NCBI GenBank assembly: GCA_944387895.1
Contig: CALXGQ010000019.1
Span: forward strand, 1-43,818
DNA from: an uncultured Clostridia bacterium
Lineage (GTDB): Bacteria; Bacillota; Clostridia; Oscillospirales; QAKW01
Length of the DNA: 43,818 nucleotides
Reading direction: 5' to 3'
The notes under the pieces are model-generated. The model was not told the DNA's origin. It did not search any database and was given only the letters and a program-made list of their open reading frames with translations. Of the stretch, positions 1 to 7,748 are shown in pieces. Each line of letters begins with the position of its first letter. Positions within the stretch are counted from its first letter, which is position 1. The translations under genes and the position numbers were made by a program.

Positions 1-1121
1 ACGGAACAGTTGGTATTCAAAAGCATATAAGCCGCCGTTTTGCATCTTTTCGCAATCACTACCTTGGTAAAATTTTCTCCCATCAGTTTATTCACAATTC
101 TTCCTGTGTACACGGCGGAATAACCCAATACCTGCGACAGTTCCTCAAGATTGGCAGTTTTAATATTCTGCTCGATATAACTATCTATTTGCTCATATAG
201 AGTTTGGCTTTGGGAATTGGATTTGCTTTCTTTAAGTCCGTCAAATAGAGACATCAACTCATCTTTATTAGGAATAGACGGTGCCGCTCCTTTTCTTGAA
301 ACCGTAATCGCTGATGCGGCCGAAGCGATTTTTAATATCTGCGAATATTCCTTGCCTTTTGAAAGCTCTGCCACAAAATAACCCAAAAACGCAACCCCAG
401 CAGATGTTGTATCTACCACATTCACTTTATATATCGGCTGCCAAAACTCTTGCGTTCCGTCAAATAACACCGAACCGTTTTCGCCTAAAGTAATGATAAT
501 TTTTAATGAAGGGTAGTGGTTTTTTAAGTATACCAAGCCTTCCTCTGGCTCTGAACATCCCGAAATTCCAATCAATTCCACTTCATTGATTACTAAATAG
601 GAAAGCATATCAAAGTTGACTTTACAGATTTTTTCGTTAAAAGGCGATGGGTTAAGGATGATGCACATACCTGTTTCATACGCTTTTTTAACAATATAAT
701 CTACATCATTTATTTCGTTTTGCAAAATAAGAAGATCGCCTTTGTCAAAGTTTTCCAATACAGCATCTATATGATCCTTGGTTATCATTTCATTTGATCC
801 GGGATAAAGAAATATGGAATTCTCGCCTTTTGAACTCACTTGAATAACGGCATGACCGTTTTTAGCATCAACCATCTTCAGATATGTTATATCCACCCCA
901 TTGCACTGTAAAATATCAGTTAACATTCCGCCGTCATACCCCACACATCCGGCATGGTATACTTTTACTCCCGCTTTAGCAATGGCTATGGATTGATTTA
1001 GTCCTTTTCCACCGGGAAAAACCTCCAATTTATGTGTGGTTTCCGTTTCCCCAACATTTACAATATGCTCCAGCGAATATACATAATCTATATTACAAGA
1101 GCCGAAATTAAGAATTTTCAT
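1..1121 (-). CDS. PfkB-family (ribokinase-like) domain fused to AraC-type HTH, catalytic Asp missing; partial (3' end outside window)
   Basis: I translated this frame by hand from an ATG at 1121 down to the window edge: about 373 codons without a stop. Residues 1-295 form a ribokinase-like PfkB domain, with the sugar-binding GGKGLNQ motif at 37-43 and the NEVE motif at 179-182. Residues about 308-373 match the first helix-turn-helix of AraC/XylS regulators (ANLEELSQVLGYSAVYTGRI), so the protein continues past position 1. The family's anion-hole and catalytic motif, usually DTxGAGD, reads DTTSAGV at 237-243; the catalytic-base Asp is Val. I infer that the kinase fold now senses a sugar or nucleoside and does not phosphorylate it. 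A TATAAT -10 lies on the minus strand at 1139-1144. The base composition is far more AT-rich than the rest of the window, suggesting transfer. The family is sure; the ligand is unknown. Confidence 0.85.
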   Translation of the reverse strand, partial: MKILNFGSCNIDYVYSLEHIVNVGETETTHKLEVFPGGKGLNQSIAIAKAGVKVYHAGCVGYDGGMLTDILQCNGVDITYLKMVDAKNGHAVIQVSSKGENSIFLYPGSNEMITKDHIDAVLENFDKGDLLILQNEINDVDYIVKKAYETGMCIILNPSPFNEKICKVNFDMLSYLVINEVELIGISGCSEPEEGLVYLKNHYPSLKIIITLGENGSVLFDGTQEFWQPIYKVNVVDTTSAGVAFLGYFVAELSKGKEYSQILKIASAASAITVSRKGAAPSIPNKDELMSLFDGLKESKSNSQSQTLYEQIDSYIEQNIKTANLEELSQVLGYSAVYTGRIVNKLMGENFTKVVIAKRCKTAAYMLLNTNCS

Positions 1122-1178
1122 TTTTACTCACCGTTTAGATTATAGCATACGGAATCAACGAAGAAAAGGACCTTTTTT

Positions 1179-1262
1179 ATGAAAAATCAGACCAAATACA
1201 ACATTCAAGAAAAAACATCACCTTATAAATTGACACAATGGGACGATTCTATTGTGTTATAA
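1179..1262 (+). pseudogene. orphan 27-codon frame, possible 5' remnant of a gene divergent from the kinase/AraC gene
   Basis: ATG at 1179 begins a 27-codon frame ending in TAA at 1260-1262 (starts MKNQTKYNIQEK, ends QWDDSIVL). AAAAGGA lies 8 bases before the ATG, a good ribosome-site spacing. The peptide resembles the soluble N-terminus of a longer protein more than a complete small protein. It is placed head-to-head with the AraC-fusion gene, where a regulator's target gene usually sits. A MITE-like repeat follows within about 70 bases. I infer that a divergent target gene may have been truncated here. A chance frame or a genuine microprotein is also possible. Confidence 0.3.
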
Positions 1263-1327
1263 ACACATAATCACTTCATCTGGTGTTTCATAGCATAAAT
1301 GTGGTTGGTGTTCAAGGTCGAAGCCAA

Positions 1328-1428
1328 TTATTCATTATTCATCAGCGAAGCGACTTCAATATTAAATATTCATTGAAAATTCTGTCGAATGAATGATGAA
1401 TATTGAATAATGAAAAATGAATAATACA
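1328..1428. repeat. MITE-like imperfect inverted repeat, AT-rich
   Basis: The stretch is built from ATTCAT/ATGAAT words arranged as two imperfect inverted arms. The left arm carries ATTATTCATTATTCAT and TTCAATATT; the right arm carries AATATTGAA and ATGAATAATGAAAAATGAA. The middle is about 30 bases. It encodes nothing recognisable. The organisation (about 100 bases, inverted arms, AT-rich, intergenic) is that of a small non-autonomous element or dispersed repeat. No second copy occurs in the window. Confidence 0.5.
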
Positions 1429-1431
1429 AAA

Positions 1432-1467
1432 CGAAAATCCTGCCGACAAGAATCGACAGGATTTTCG
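1432..1467 (-). terminator. rho-independent terminator of tRNA-Ser
   Basis: CGAAAATCCTGCCGA pairs with TCGACAGGATTTTCG over 15 positions with one mismatch and a 6-base loop. It begins 3 bases after the tRNA CCA end in the minus direction and is followed on that strand by a U-rich run. Confidence 0.75.
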
Positions 1468-1470
1468 TTT

Positions 1471-1559
1471 TGGCGGAGGCAGAGGGATTCGAACCCCCGG
1501 GGGCTTTCGCCCAAACGGTTTTCAAGACCGCCTCGTTATGACCACTTCGATATGCCTCC
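1471..1559 (-). tRNA. tRNA-Ser (anticodon UGA)
   Basis: Reading the minus strand, a 7-bp acceptor stem GGAGGCA/TGCCTCC encloses the whole, with G as discriminator and an encoded CCA. The anticodon arm has loop CTTGAAA, giving anticodon UGA. A long variable arm (TTTGGGCGAAAGCCCCC) marks a class II serine tRNA. The T-loop reads GTTCGAATC. Length is 89 nt including CCA. Confidence 0.95.
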
Positions 1560-1709
1560 GAATCTGCAATCTATTATATCGGGCATCCGGCAGTCTGTCA
1601 AGAAGAAAATCCCGCCGCGCCCGGGCAAGGCGGAGCCGGCGCAGCAGAGCGGGAACGCGCTGCAGATTGGCAGAATGGAGCAAGATTGTTGTAATTTTGG
1701 CTATAAATA

Positions 1710-1738
1710 TTGACATCTTTTAATTTTTATATTAATAT
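1710..1738 (+). promoter_or_regulatory. SigA-type promoter for the SGNH/dockerin gene
   Basis: TTGACA (1710-1715), a 17-base spacer, then TAATAT (1733-1738). The start codon is 43 bases downstream, after an AAAGGAGG ribosome site. Confidence 0.7.
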
Positions 1739-1780
1739 AAACAAAGAAACACCTATCAAATAAATAAAGGAGGAAAATGA

Positions 1781-4700
1781 ATGAAGCGCATTCATAGAGG
1801 GATCTGGTATCTGATGGCAGCAGTACTATTGATCCAGACCATGGCGGTATGGGTGCTGCCCGCATCGGCCAGCGAAGGGCTGACCAACTGCTACGAACTG
1901 GTGGAAGACAGTTATTATTTTATCAAAGACAACGGCGAGGAAAAAGGCAGCCCAAACTTTCTGACCTCGGGCTATATCGCCGTTGAGCCGGGGGATATGC
2001 TGTGCCTGGGCCCCTGCGTAGCCAGCCAGGGGTATCAGTTCGCCACCTTCAGCGCGGCGGAGCCCTCCGGTCATATTGGGTTGATCCCCGCCGCGCAAAT
2101 GACGAAGCGGGCGACGCTGGAGGATGGATCCGGGATCTATAGCTATACGGTTCCGGAGGGCGTAAACTATATCCGGATGAGCGCGGCGGTGGAGTATGCC
2201 CGGTATTTTCTGCTGACCCGCAATCAGCTCTTCAACGGGGAGGGGCTGATGGACTATTTCGGCACCGCGGCGCCGATCGCCAATCTCTACGATAAGAATA
2301 CCGCCGAATACGGCTATTATCTTGACGATCATTCTGTCCAAAGCTCCACAAGCCACTGGTCCGCCGAGGAGATCGACGTGGAAAAAGACGACGTCCTCTT
2401 TTTCGGCCCCGCCAATACCGCGCAGAATTTTCAGCTCTACTACTGGGACGCGGATGACCGCGCCACGATGGTGCAGGCGAACAACGCCAACCTGCGGGTG
2501 GTGGACACCTTCGCCAACGGGCAGGTGATCTATGCCTATCGGGCGCCCGGCGCCGGCCAGGTGGGGATCGTCAACGCGTCGGCGTATAATGATTTCTTTG
2601 TGATCACGAAAAACAGCCCGGCTACGGTCCCCGGCTTTTACGCCTATTGGGACGGCCGGACCGACGGCGGCGCCTATGATACGATTACGGGCCGGGAAGA
2701 GGACTTTGAAGTGCAGGACAGCGTGCTGAACGGAAAAACGGCTCTGTTTGTTGGGGATTCCATCTGCTACGGCTCTCAGGACGAGGCAAAGAAATCGGCT
2801 TGGGCGGGGCGGATCGCAGAGCACTACGGGCTGGATTTTTATACCAATAACGGCGTCAGCGGCGCATCCCTTTCCACCGCGCGGGTGGATGGGGCTGGGC
2901 GGATCCTCTGGCAGGTTACCCGGGAGGCGGCCTACCAGTATGATTATGTGATTTTGCACGGCGGCGTCAACGACGCATGGGAGAGCTATCCGGTGGGAGA
3001 GGTGTCCAGTTCCTTCGACGTAGCCGATTTCGACGTAAACACCTATGCCGGGGCGCTGGAAGAGCTGTTTTATTATACGATCCGGGACCACGGCACCTCC
3101 GCCATCGGCTATCTGATGAATTTCAAGGCGCCCAGCTGCACCTCCGGCAGGATCAGCGATATGTCGGAATATTTTGCGGTGGGCAAGCAGATCTGTGAGA
3201 AGTGGAAAGTGCCCTATCTGGATATGTATAACAGCGCGGAGATCACCGAAGCCCTGCAATTCACCACCAAGACCTATACCAACGATTATATCCATCCCAA
3301 TGCCGCCGGCTACGACGTGCTGTACCCCTTCATCGCGGAGTGGATGGAAACCCTGGAGCCTTACCGCGCCCATGAGGCGGAGGATCGGGAGCAGACGGTG
3401 ATCGCCTGCGTGGGAGATTCCATCACCAAGGGCGAAGAGAGCAGCGACGTCAACCGTTATAGCTATCCCGCCCAGCTGCAGGAGCTGCTGGGGGAGGATT
3501 ATCAGGTGCTGAATCTCGGCTGGGGCGGTGCGACCGCCCAGTCCGATACCTCCAATCCCTATAAGAGAACGGTGCAATATAAGCAGAGCCTGTTTTGTGA
3601 TCCTGATACGGTGATCATCATGCTGGGCACCAACGATACCAAGGAAGCCAACTGGGATACCACCGATCCCGCGGGTTCCAAGGCGTCCTTCAAGGCGGAT
3701 CTGCTGGCGCTGGTAGAGGACTATCAGAGCCTCTCCGCCCAGCCGAAGGTCTATCTGGCAACGCCGGCTTGGATCCAGAGCGGAACGCCTCAGTCGATTT
3801 TCACCAACGGCATGATAGCGGCCATTCAGGAAGTGGCGGAGGAGAAGGGCTGCGCGGTCATTGATATCAACGCCGCCACCCTGAACCGCACCGACCTGTT
3901 TAACGAAGGGAGCTGGCATCCCAACGACGCCGGCTACCGGCATATCGCCGAAACCATGCTCTCGGGGCTGGGGCTGACGGCGGCGGAGCAGCAGCCGGAG
4001 CCTGAGACGCCGATCGAGCACGGGGCGGAAGTGCCGCTGATCCGGGACTTCCGGTTCTATCCCGACGCCGAAGCCTACCGGATCGAAACGGTAGAGGACG
4101 CGACGCTCTTTGGAGATCTGATCGCGGCGGGCAACACCTTTTCGGGCAAAACCGTCTACCTGATGAACGATCTGGATTTCACCGGCATCGATTTCAAGCC
4201 CTGGGGCGCCTCCACCGGCGAAATCGCGGGCAACCGGTCGCCGCATTACGACCGCAGCTTTCAGGGCACCTTTGACGGAAAGGGGCATACCCTTTCCAAC
4301 GTAAACATCACCTCCATGTGGTATGGCACGGCCCTCTTCCCGGCTACCAGCGGCGCCACCATTCAGAATCTGGGCATCGCCAGCGGCCGGATCGTGGGCC
4401 ACGACGTTGTGGCGTCGATCGTGGGCTACGGGGACTACGGAACCCAGATCATCAACGTCTGGTCCGCTGCCGACGTATACGCCGCAGCCGAAAGCAGCGT
4501 GCAGGGCTCCGCCGGCATCGCGTCGAATATGCGCCGCACCGGCAACGCTGTCGGAGGGGGAACGGCGGAAACGGTTTCCCTGCTGGAGAACGTGGCATAC
4601 TACGGCACGCTGAGCGCCGTCGACTATATGGGCGGTCTGGTCGCCTGGGGTCAGAGCGGCACCAACGCCCTGCATGCAAAGAACCTGATCATGGGCGGAA

Positions 4701-5305
4701 CCATCGAGGCCCGCAGCTCCCAGAAGGAAGCGGCCGTCTTTATCCGGTACGGCGATACGGTGACCGGGGTCACAGAGAAATTTTATGCTGTTGAAGGCTG
4801 CGGCGGGGAGAAGCATCAGGTGGATCATACCTATACGGTCCTGACCGCCGAGGCGTTGTCCGGCGGCGAAGCGGCTTGGACGCTTTCGGCCGAAGGCGGC
4901 GCGGCGTGGACGGTTCAGAACGGATATACGGTGCCTCTGGTTGGAGAAGGAAGCCGCGTATGGAAGATCATGGTGGACGAAACCGCCTGCTATACCGACA
5001 GCACCGGCAGGCTGATCCAGCAGAGCAAGCTGGAGGAGGCCGCATACTGGATCCTGCAGGGTCGGGTGATAACGGCCGAAGCGGCGAAGCTTCAGGTCTT
5101 TACCGCCGAGGATACGCTGCGGGCCACCGTGGCCGGGGATCTGAACGCCGACGCCGGGTTTGATACGGCGGACGTGGTCTGCCTGCTGCGGCATCTCAAC
5201 GGGTATGACGATCCCGCGGTCAGCCTGACTGCCGCCGATCTCAGCGGCGACGGCGCATTGCGGATCTACGACGCTGTTCTCGCCCTGCAAAAACTGGCGT
5301 CATAA
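1781..5305 (+). CDS. secreted protein with two SGNH/GDSL hydrolase domains, a GLUG-like beta region and a C-terminal dockerin
   Basis: The 1174-residue protein starts with a signal peptide (about 1-30, ending PASA). Residues about 35-290 hold two related beta-rich segments. The first SGNH domain has GDSI near 324, GGVND near 395 and IHPNAAGY near 504. The second has GDSI near 545, GTND near 616 and WHPNDAGY near 711. Each carries the Ser, Gly, Asn and Asp/His blocks of the SGNH family, so both look active. Residues about 750-985 resemble GLUG/beta-helix repeats. The end (about 1121-1172) matches a type I dockerin: two D-x-N/S-x-D calcium loops (GDLNADAGFD and ADLSGDGALR) with following helices. 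This suggests an acetyl- or acyl-esterase on glycans, docked to a cohesin scaffold elsewhere. The start is fixed by AAAGGAGG. No cohesin is present in the window. Confidence 0.85.
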   Translation: MKRIHRGIWYLMAAVLLIQTMAVWVLPASASEGLTNCYELVEDSYYFIKDNGEEKGSPNFLTSGYIAVEPGDMLCLGPCVASQGYQFATFSAAEPSGHIGLIPAAQMTKRATLEDGSGIYSYTVPEGVNYIRMSAAVEYARYFLLTRNQLFNGEGLMDYFGTAAPIANLYDKNTAEYGYYLDDHSVQSSTSHWSAEEIDVEKDDVLFFGPANTAQNFQLYYWDADDRATMVQANNANLRVVDTFANGQVIYAYRAPGAGQVGIVNASAYNDFFVITKNSPATVPGFYAYWDGRTDGGAYDTITGREEDFEVQDSVLNGKTALFVGDSICYGSQDEAKKSAWAGRIAEHYGLDFYTNNGVSGASLSTARVDGAGRILWQVTREAAYQYDYVILHGGVNDAWESYPVGEVSSSFDVADFDVNTYAGALEELFYYTIRDHGTSAIGYLMNFKAPSCTSGRISDMSEYFAVGKQICEKWKVPYLDMYNSAEITEALQFTTKTYTNDYIHPNAAGYDVLYPFIAEWMETLEPYRAHEAEDREQTVIACVGDSITKGEESSDVNRYSYPAQLQELLGEDYQVLNLGWGGATAQSDTSNPYKRTVQYKQSLFCDPDTVIIMLGTNDTKEANWDTTDPAGSKASFKADLLALVEDYQSLSAQPKVYLATPAWIQSGTPQSIFTNGMIAAIQEVAEEKGCAVIDINAATLNRTDLFNEGSWHPNDAGYRHIAETMLSGLGLTAAEQQPEPETPIEHGAEVPLIRDFRFYPDAEAYRIETVEDATLFGDLIAAGNTFSGKTVYLMNDLDFTGIDFKPWGASTGEIAGNRSPHYDRSFQGTFDGKGHTLSNVNITSMWYGTALFPATSGATIQNLGIASGRIVGHDVVASIVGYGDYGTQIINVWSAADVYAAAESSVQGSAGIASNMRRTGNAVGGGTAETVSLLENVAYYGTLSAVDYMGGLVAWGQSGTNALHAKNLIMGGTIEARSSQKEAAVFIRYGDTVTGVTEKFYAVEGCGGEKHQVDHTYTVLTAEALSGGEAAWTLSAEGGAAWTVQNGYTVPLVGEGSRVWKIMVDETACYTDSTGRLIQQSKLEEAAYWILQGRVITAEAAKLQVFTAEDTLRATVAGDLNADAGFDTADVVCLLRHLNGYDDPAVSLTAADLSGDGALRIYDAVLALQKLAS

Positions 5306-5342
5306 CCAATACTTCAATCCGGCGGGAAACCGCCGCCCGTCA

Positions 5343-5374
5343 AAAGGGACCGGAACAAAAGTTCCGGTCCCTTT
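5343..5374. terminator. bidirectional terminator between convergent genes
   Basis: A 14-bp stem AAAGGGACCGGAAC/GTTCCGGTCCCTTT with an AAAA loop and T-rich flank on the plus strand. It serves the SGNH gene and probably the convergent symporter gene, whose stop codon abuts it. Confidence 0.85.
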
Positions 5375-6751
5375 TTATTTGAAATATTTTCGGCTCCCCT
5401 GAAAGACCTGCCCCGCCAGCCCCAGCAGGCCAATCAGATTGGGCACGGCCATCAGGGCGCAGAAGATATCGGCCAGGGACCAAACGGTGCCGGAGCTCAA
5501 AAAGCTTCCGGCAAAAAGAAGGAGGAGGAAGACGGCGCGGAAGAGGTGGACGCAGTTTCGGCGGCAGGGGAAGAGATACCGCAGGCTCTGCTCGCCGTAG
5601 AAGCTCCAGCCGATGATGGAGGCGAAGCCGAAAAAGAAGAGGCAGAGCATATAGAGGAAGGAGATCAGCCCCCGGGGGAGGGGAAGCTGCTCCAGCGCGT
5701 AGAGGGTAATGCCCGCGCCGGAAAGGCCGGGCAGTCGCCAGGCTCCGGTCACCACCACGGCGTAGCCGGTGAGGGTACACATGATCACGGTGTCCAGAAA
5801 GGGCCCGAGCATGGAGATCAGCCCCTGCCGCACCGGGCTGTCGGTTTGGGCGGCGGCCGCGGCGATGGGATCGGAGCCCATGCCGGCCTCATTGGAGAAA
5901 ACGCCCCGCCCCAGGCCGTAGCGCACCGCCTTTTGCAGCGTGATCCCCGCCGCCGCCCCCAGGGCGGCTTTGGGGGCAAAGGCGGAATGGAGGATCAGGG
6001 CGGTGGCGCCGGGAAGCTGCCGCCGGTAAAGAAAGAGCAGCCAGAGGGTCAGCAGCGTATAGAGCCCGGCCATAACGGGCACCAGCAGCGTGGAAACGGA
6101 AGCGATCCGCCGGATTCCGCCGCTGAGCACCAGCGCAACCAGGAGGGTGGTGATCCCGCCGGCGATCAGCGCCGGAAGGGAGATGGAAAAGGGGCCGAGG
6201 GCAAGGAGGGGCGCTCCGGGCTCCGGCGTAAAAAAATCCTCCGCCGCCGAAACGATCCCGTTGATCTGCGCGGTGGTTCCCATGCTGATCAGGCAGGCGG
6301 CGGCGCAGGCGGCGGCAAAGATCCGCGCCAGCAGCGGGCTGCCCATCCCCAGCTCCAGATAGAGGAAGGGCCCGCCGATAAACCGGCCGTCCCGGCCCCG
6401 GCGCCGGTAGCGCACCGCCAGATAGCCCTCCGCATATTTGGTGGCCATCCCGAAAAAGGCGGCCAGCTGCATCCAGAATAAAGCCCCCGGCCCGCCCGCC
6501 GCCACGGCGGTGGCGACGCCAACGATGTTCCCCGTGCCCAGCGTGGCCGCCAGGGAGGTGCAGAGGGCGCCCAGGCCGGAAACCTCTCCTTCCGCGCCGG
6601 GCTGGCTTGCGATCGCCGCCCGGAACGCCCGCCGCAGCTTGGTCACCGAGAGCCAGCGGGTGCCGATGGTCAGGTAGATCCCCGTCCCCAGGATCAGCGC
6701 CAGCATCCAGGGCCCCCAAAGAAGCCCGGCGATTTTCTCCAGTATCTGCAT
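5375..6751 (-). CDS. sodium:alanine/glycine symporter (AGCS family)
   Basis: A membrane protein of about 458 residues with about ten hydrophobic segments. The AGCS signature GLGRGVFSNEAGMGSDPIA is clear, followed by AQTDSPVRQG, and the N-terminal GTRW and LGTGNIVGVA blocks are intact. Members import alanine or glycine with Na+ (or H+) across the cytoplasmic membrane. I chose ATG 6751 (MQILEKIAG) because AAGGAGC lies 5 bases upstream; the frame extends 13 codons further without a good ribosome site. A terminator separates it from the upstream SDR gene, so it probably has its own promoter. Family assignment is secure; the substrate is by homology. Confidence 0.92.
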   Translation of the reverse strand: MQILEKIAGLLWGPWMLALILGTGIYLTIGTRWLSVTKLRRAFRAAIASQPGAEGEVSGLGALCTSLAATLGTGNIVGVATAVAAGGPGALFWMQLAAFFGMATKYAEGYLAVRYRRRGRDGRFIGGPFLYLELGMGSPLLARIFAAACAAACLISMGTTAQINGIVSAAEDFFTPEPGAPLLALGPFSISLPALIAGGITTLLVALVLSGGIRRIASVSTLLVPVMAGLYTLLTLWLLFLYRRQLPGATALILHSAFAPKAALGAAAGITLQKAVRYGLGRGVFSNEAGMGSDPIAAAAAQTDSPVRQGLISMLGPFLDTVIMCTLTGYAVVVTGAWRLPGLSGAGITLYALEQLPLPRGLISFLYMLCLFFFGFASIIGWSFYGEQSLRYLFPCRRNCVHLFRAVFLLLLFAGSFLSSGTVWSLADIFCALMAVPNLIGLLGLAGQVFQGSRKYFK

Positions 6752-6774
6752 AGCTGCTCCTTCCATAAAAAAAG

Positions 6775-6806
6775 AGGGACGTACACCCAAAGCTGTGTAC
6801 GTCCCT
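6775..6806 (-). terminator. terminator of the SDR gene
   Basis: A perfect 12-bp stem AGGGACGTACAC/GTGTACGTCCCT with an 8-base loop, followed in the minus direction by a run of seven T. Confidence 0.9.
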
Positions 6807-6819
6807 GTTTCTGCTGTCG

Positions 6820-7536
6820 TTAGATATACATTCCGCCGTTCGGCGCAAGAACCTGCCCGGTGATCTGCTCCTGCTCCGCCAGAAAGAGAATGGCTTTGGC
6901 CACGTCCAGGCCGGAGCAGAGCCGCCCGGTGGGGATCTGCGCCCGGAGCGCCTCCGGATCCAGGCCGTCGAGCATCCGGCTCTCCACGCAGCCGGGCGCC
7001 ACGCAGTTGACGGTGATGCCGGAGGGGGCCAGCTCCTTTGCCAGCGCCTTGGTAAACCCGATCATCCCGGCCTTGGCGGCGGAGTAGCTGACTTCGCAGG
7101 AGCCGCCGGTCTGCCCCCAGACCGAGGAGATGTTGACGATGGCGCCTGCTTTTTTGCGCAGCATTTCCGGCAGGATCAGCCGGGTGAGCGCCATATGCGC
7201 CAGCAGATTGGTCTGAAGCACCTGGGCGATGGTTTCGTCGGTTTCCTCCGGGAAGGGGCAGTATCGCGCGGTGCCGAAATTATTGACCAGAAGATCCGGC
7301 GCGCCAAACAGCCGGGCCGATTCCTCCGCCAGCTTCCGGCGCTGATCCGGCCGGGTCAGATCGCCGGAAAAAAGCGTCACCCTGCCGCCCAGCTTTTCCA
7401 GATCCTCTTTCAGCCCGGCGGCGGCTTTGTGGTTTTGGCCGTAGGCCAGCAAAACCGCCCAGCCCTGCCGCACCCCCCAATAGGCCGTCATGCTGCCGAT
7501 GGCGCCGCTGCCGCCGGTGATGAGCATTGTTTTCAT
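6820..7536 (-). CDS. short-chain dehydrogenase/reductase (FabG/YmfI-like)
   Basis: The 238-residue protein is a classical SDR: a glycine-rich cofactor site TGGSGAIG near the N-terminus, NNFG (normally NNAG), the catalytic Ser in NISSVWG, YSAAK, and a C-terminal GQVLAPNGGMYI resembling the family's final substrate-loop block. It is an NAD(P)-dependent oxidoreductase of the 3-oxoacyl-ACP-reductase type. The true substrate cannot be read. The start MKTMLITGG at 7536 has AGGAAG upstream; the longer frame is non-coding leader. It is divergent from recG and monocistronic, with a strong terminator behind. Confidence 0.9.
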   Translation of the reverse strand: MKTMLITGGSGAIGSMTAYWGVRQGWAVLLAYGQNHKAAAGLKEDLEKLGGRVTLFSGDLTRPDQRRKLAEESARLFGAPDLLVNNFGTARYCPFPEETDETIAQVLQTNLLAHMALTRLILPEMLRKKAGAIVNISSVWGQTGGSCEVSYSAAKAGMIGFTKALAKELAPSGITVNCVAPGCVESRMLDGLDPEALRAQIPTGRLCSGLDVAKAILFLAEQEQITGQVLAPNGGMYI

Positions 7537-7649
7537 GATGGTCACTTCCTGTCCTGTTCGCCGGCCGCCCCCTTTGCCCGCAGGCAGGGGAGGCAAACCC
7601 GCAGTATAAGTATATTTTAATTTAATTCTGTTTAGAAGGCAAGATTTAA

Positions 7650-7679
7650 TTGAAAAATCCCCGCCCGCCGTGTTATAGT
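7650..7679 (+). promoter_or_regulatory. SigA-type promoter for recG
   Basis: TTGAAA (7650-7655), an 18-base spacer, then TATAGT (7674-7679), 70 bases before the recG ATG. Confidence 0.6.
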
Positions 7680-7748
7680 ATAAATATAGATAAGGAAAAC
7701 CCGCCGCCAAAAAGAGCGGCGGGGAAGAAAAAAGGGGGAAAAGGGAAG

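Noticed and set aside
1417..1723. Small plus-strand frames across the tRNA-Ser region
   Set aside because: They lie over a clear tRNA on the other strand and its terminator; no ribosome site or homology.
1826..5290. 1154-codon minus-strand open frame opposite the SGNH/dockerin gene
   Set aside because: It is a shadow of a GC-rich gene. It has no family motif, no ribosome site and a composition rich in Gly/Arg/His, whereas the plus frame has a signal peptide and intact domains.
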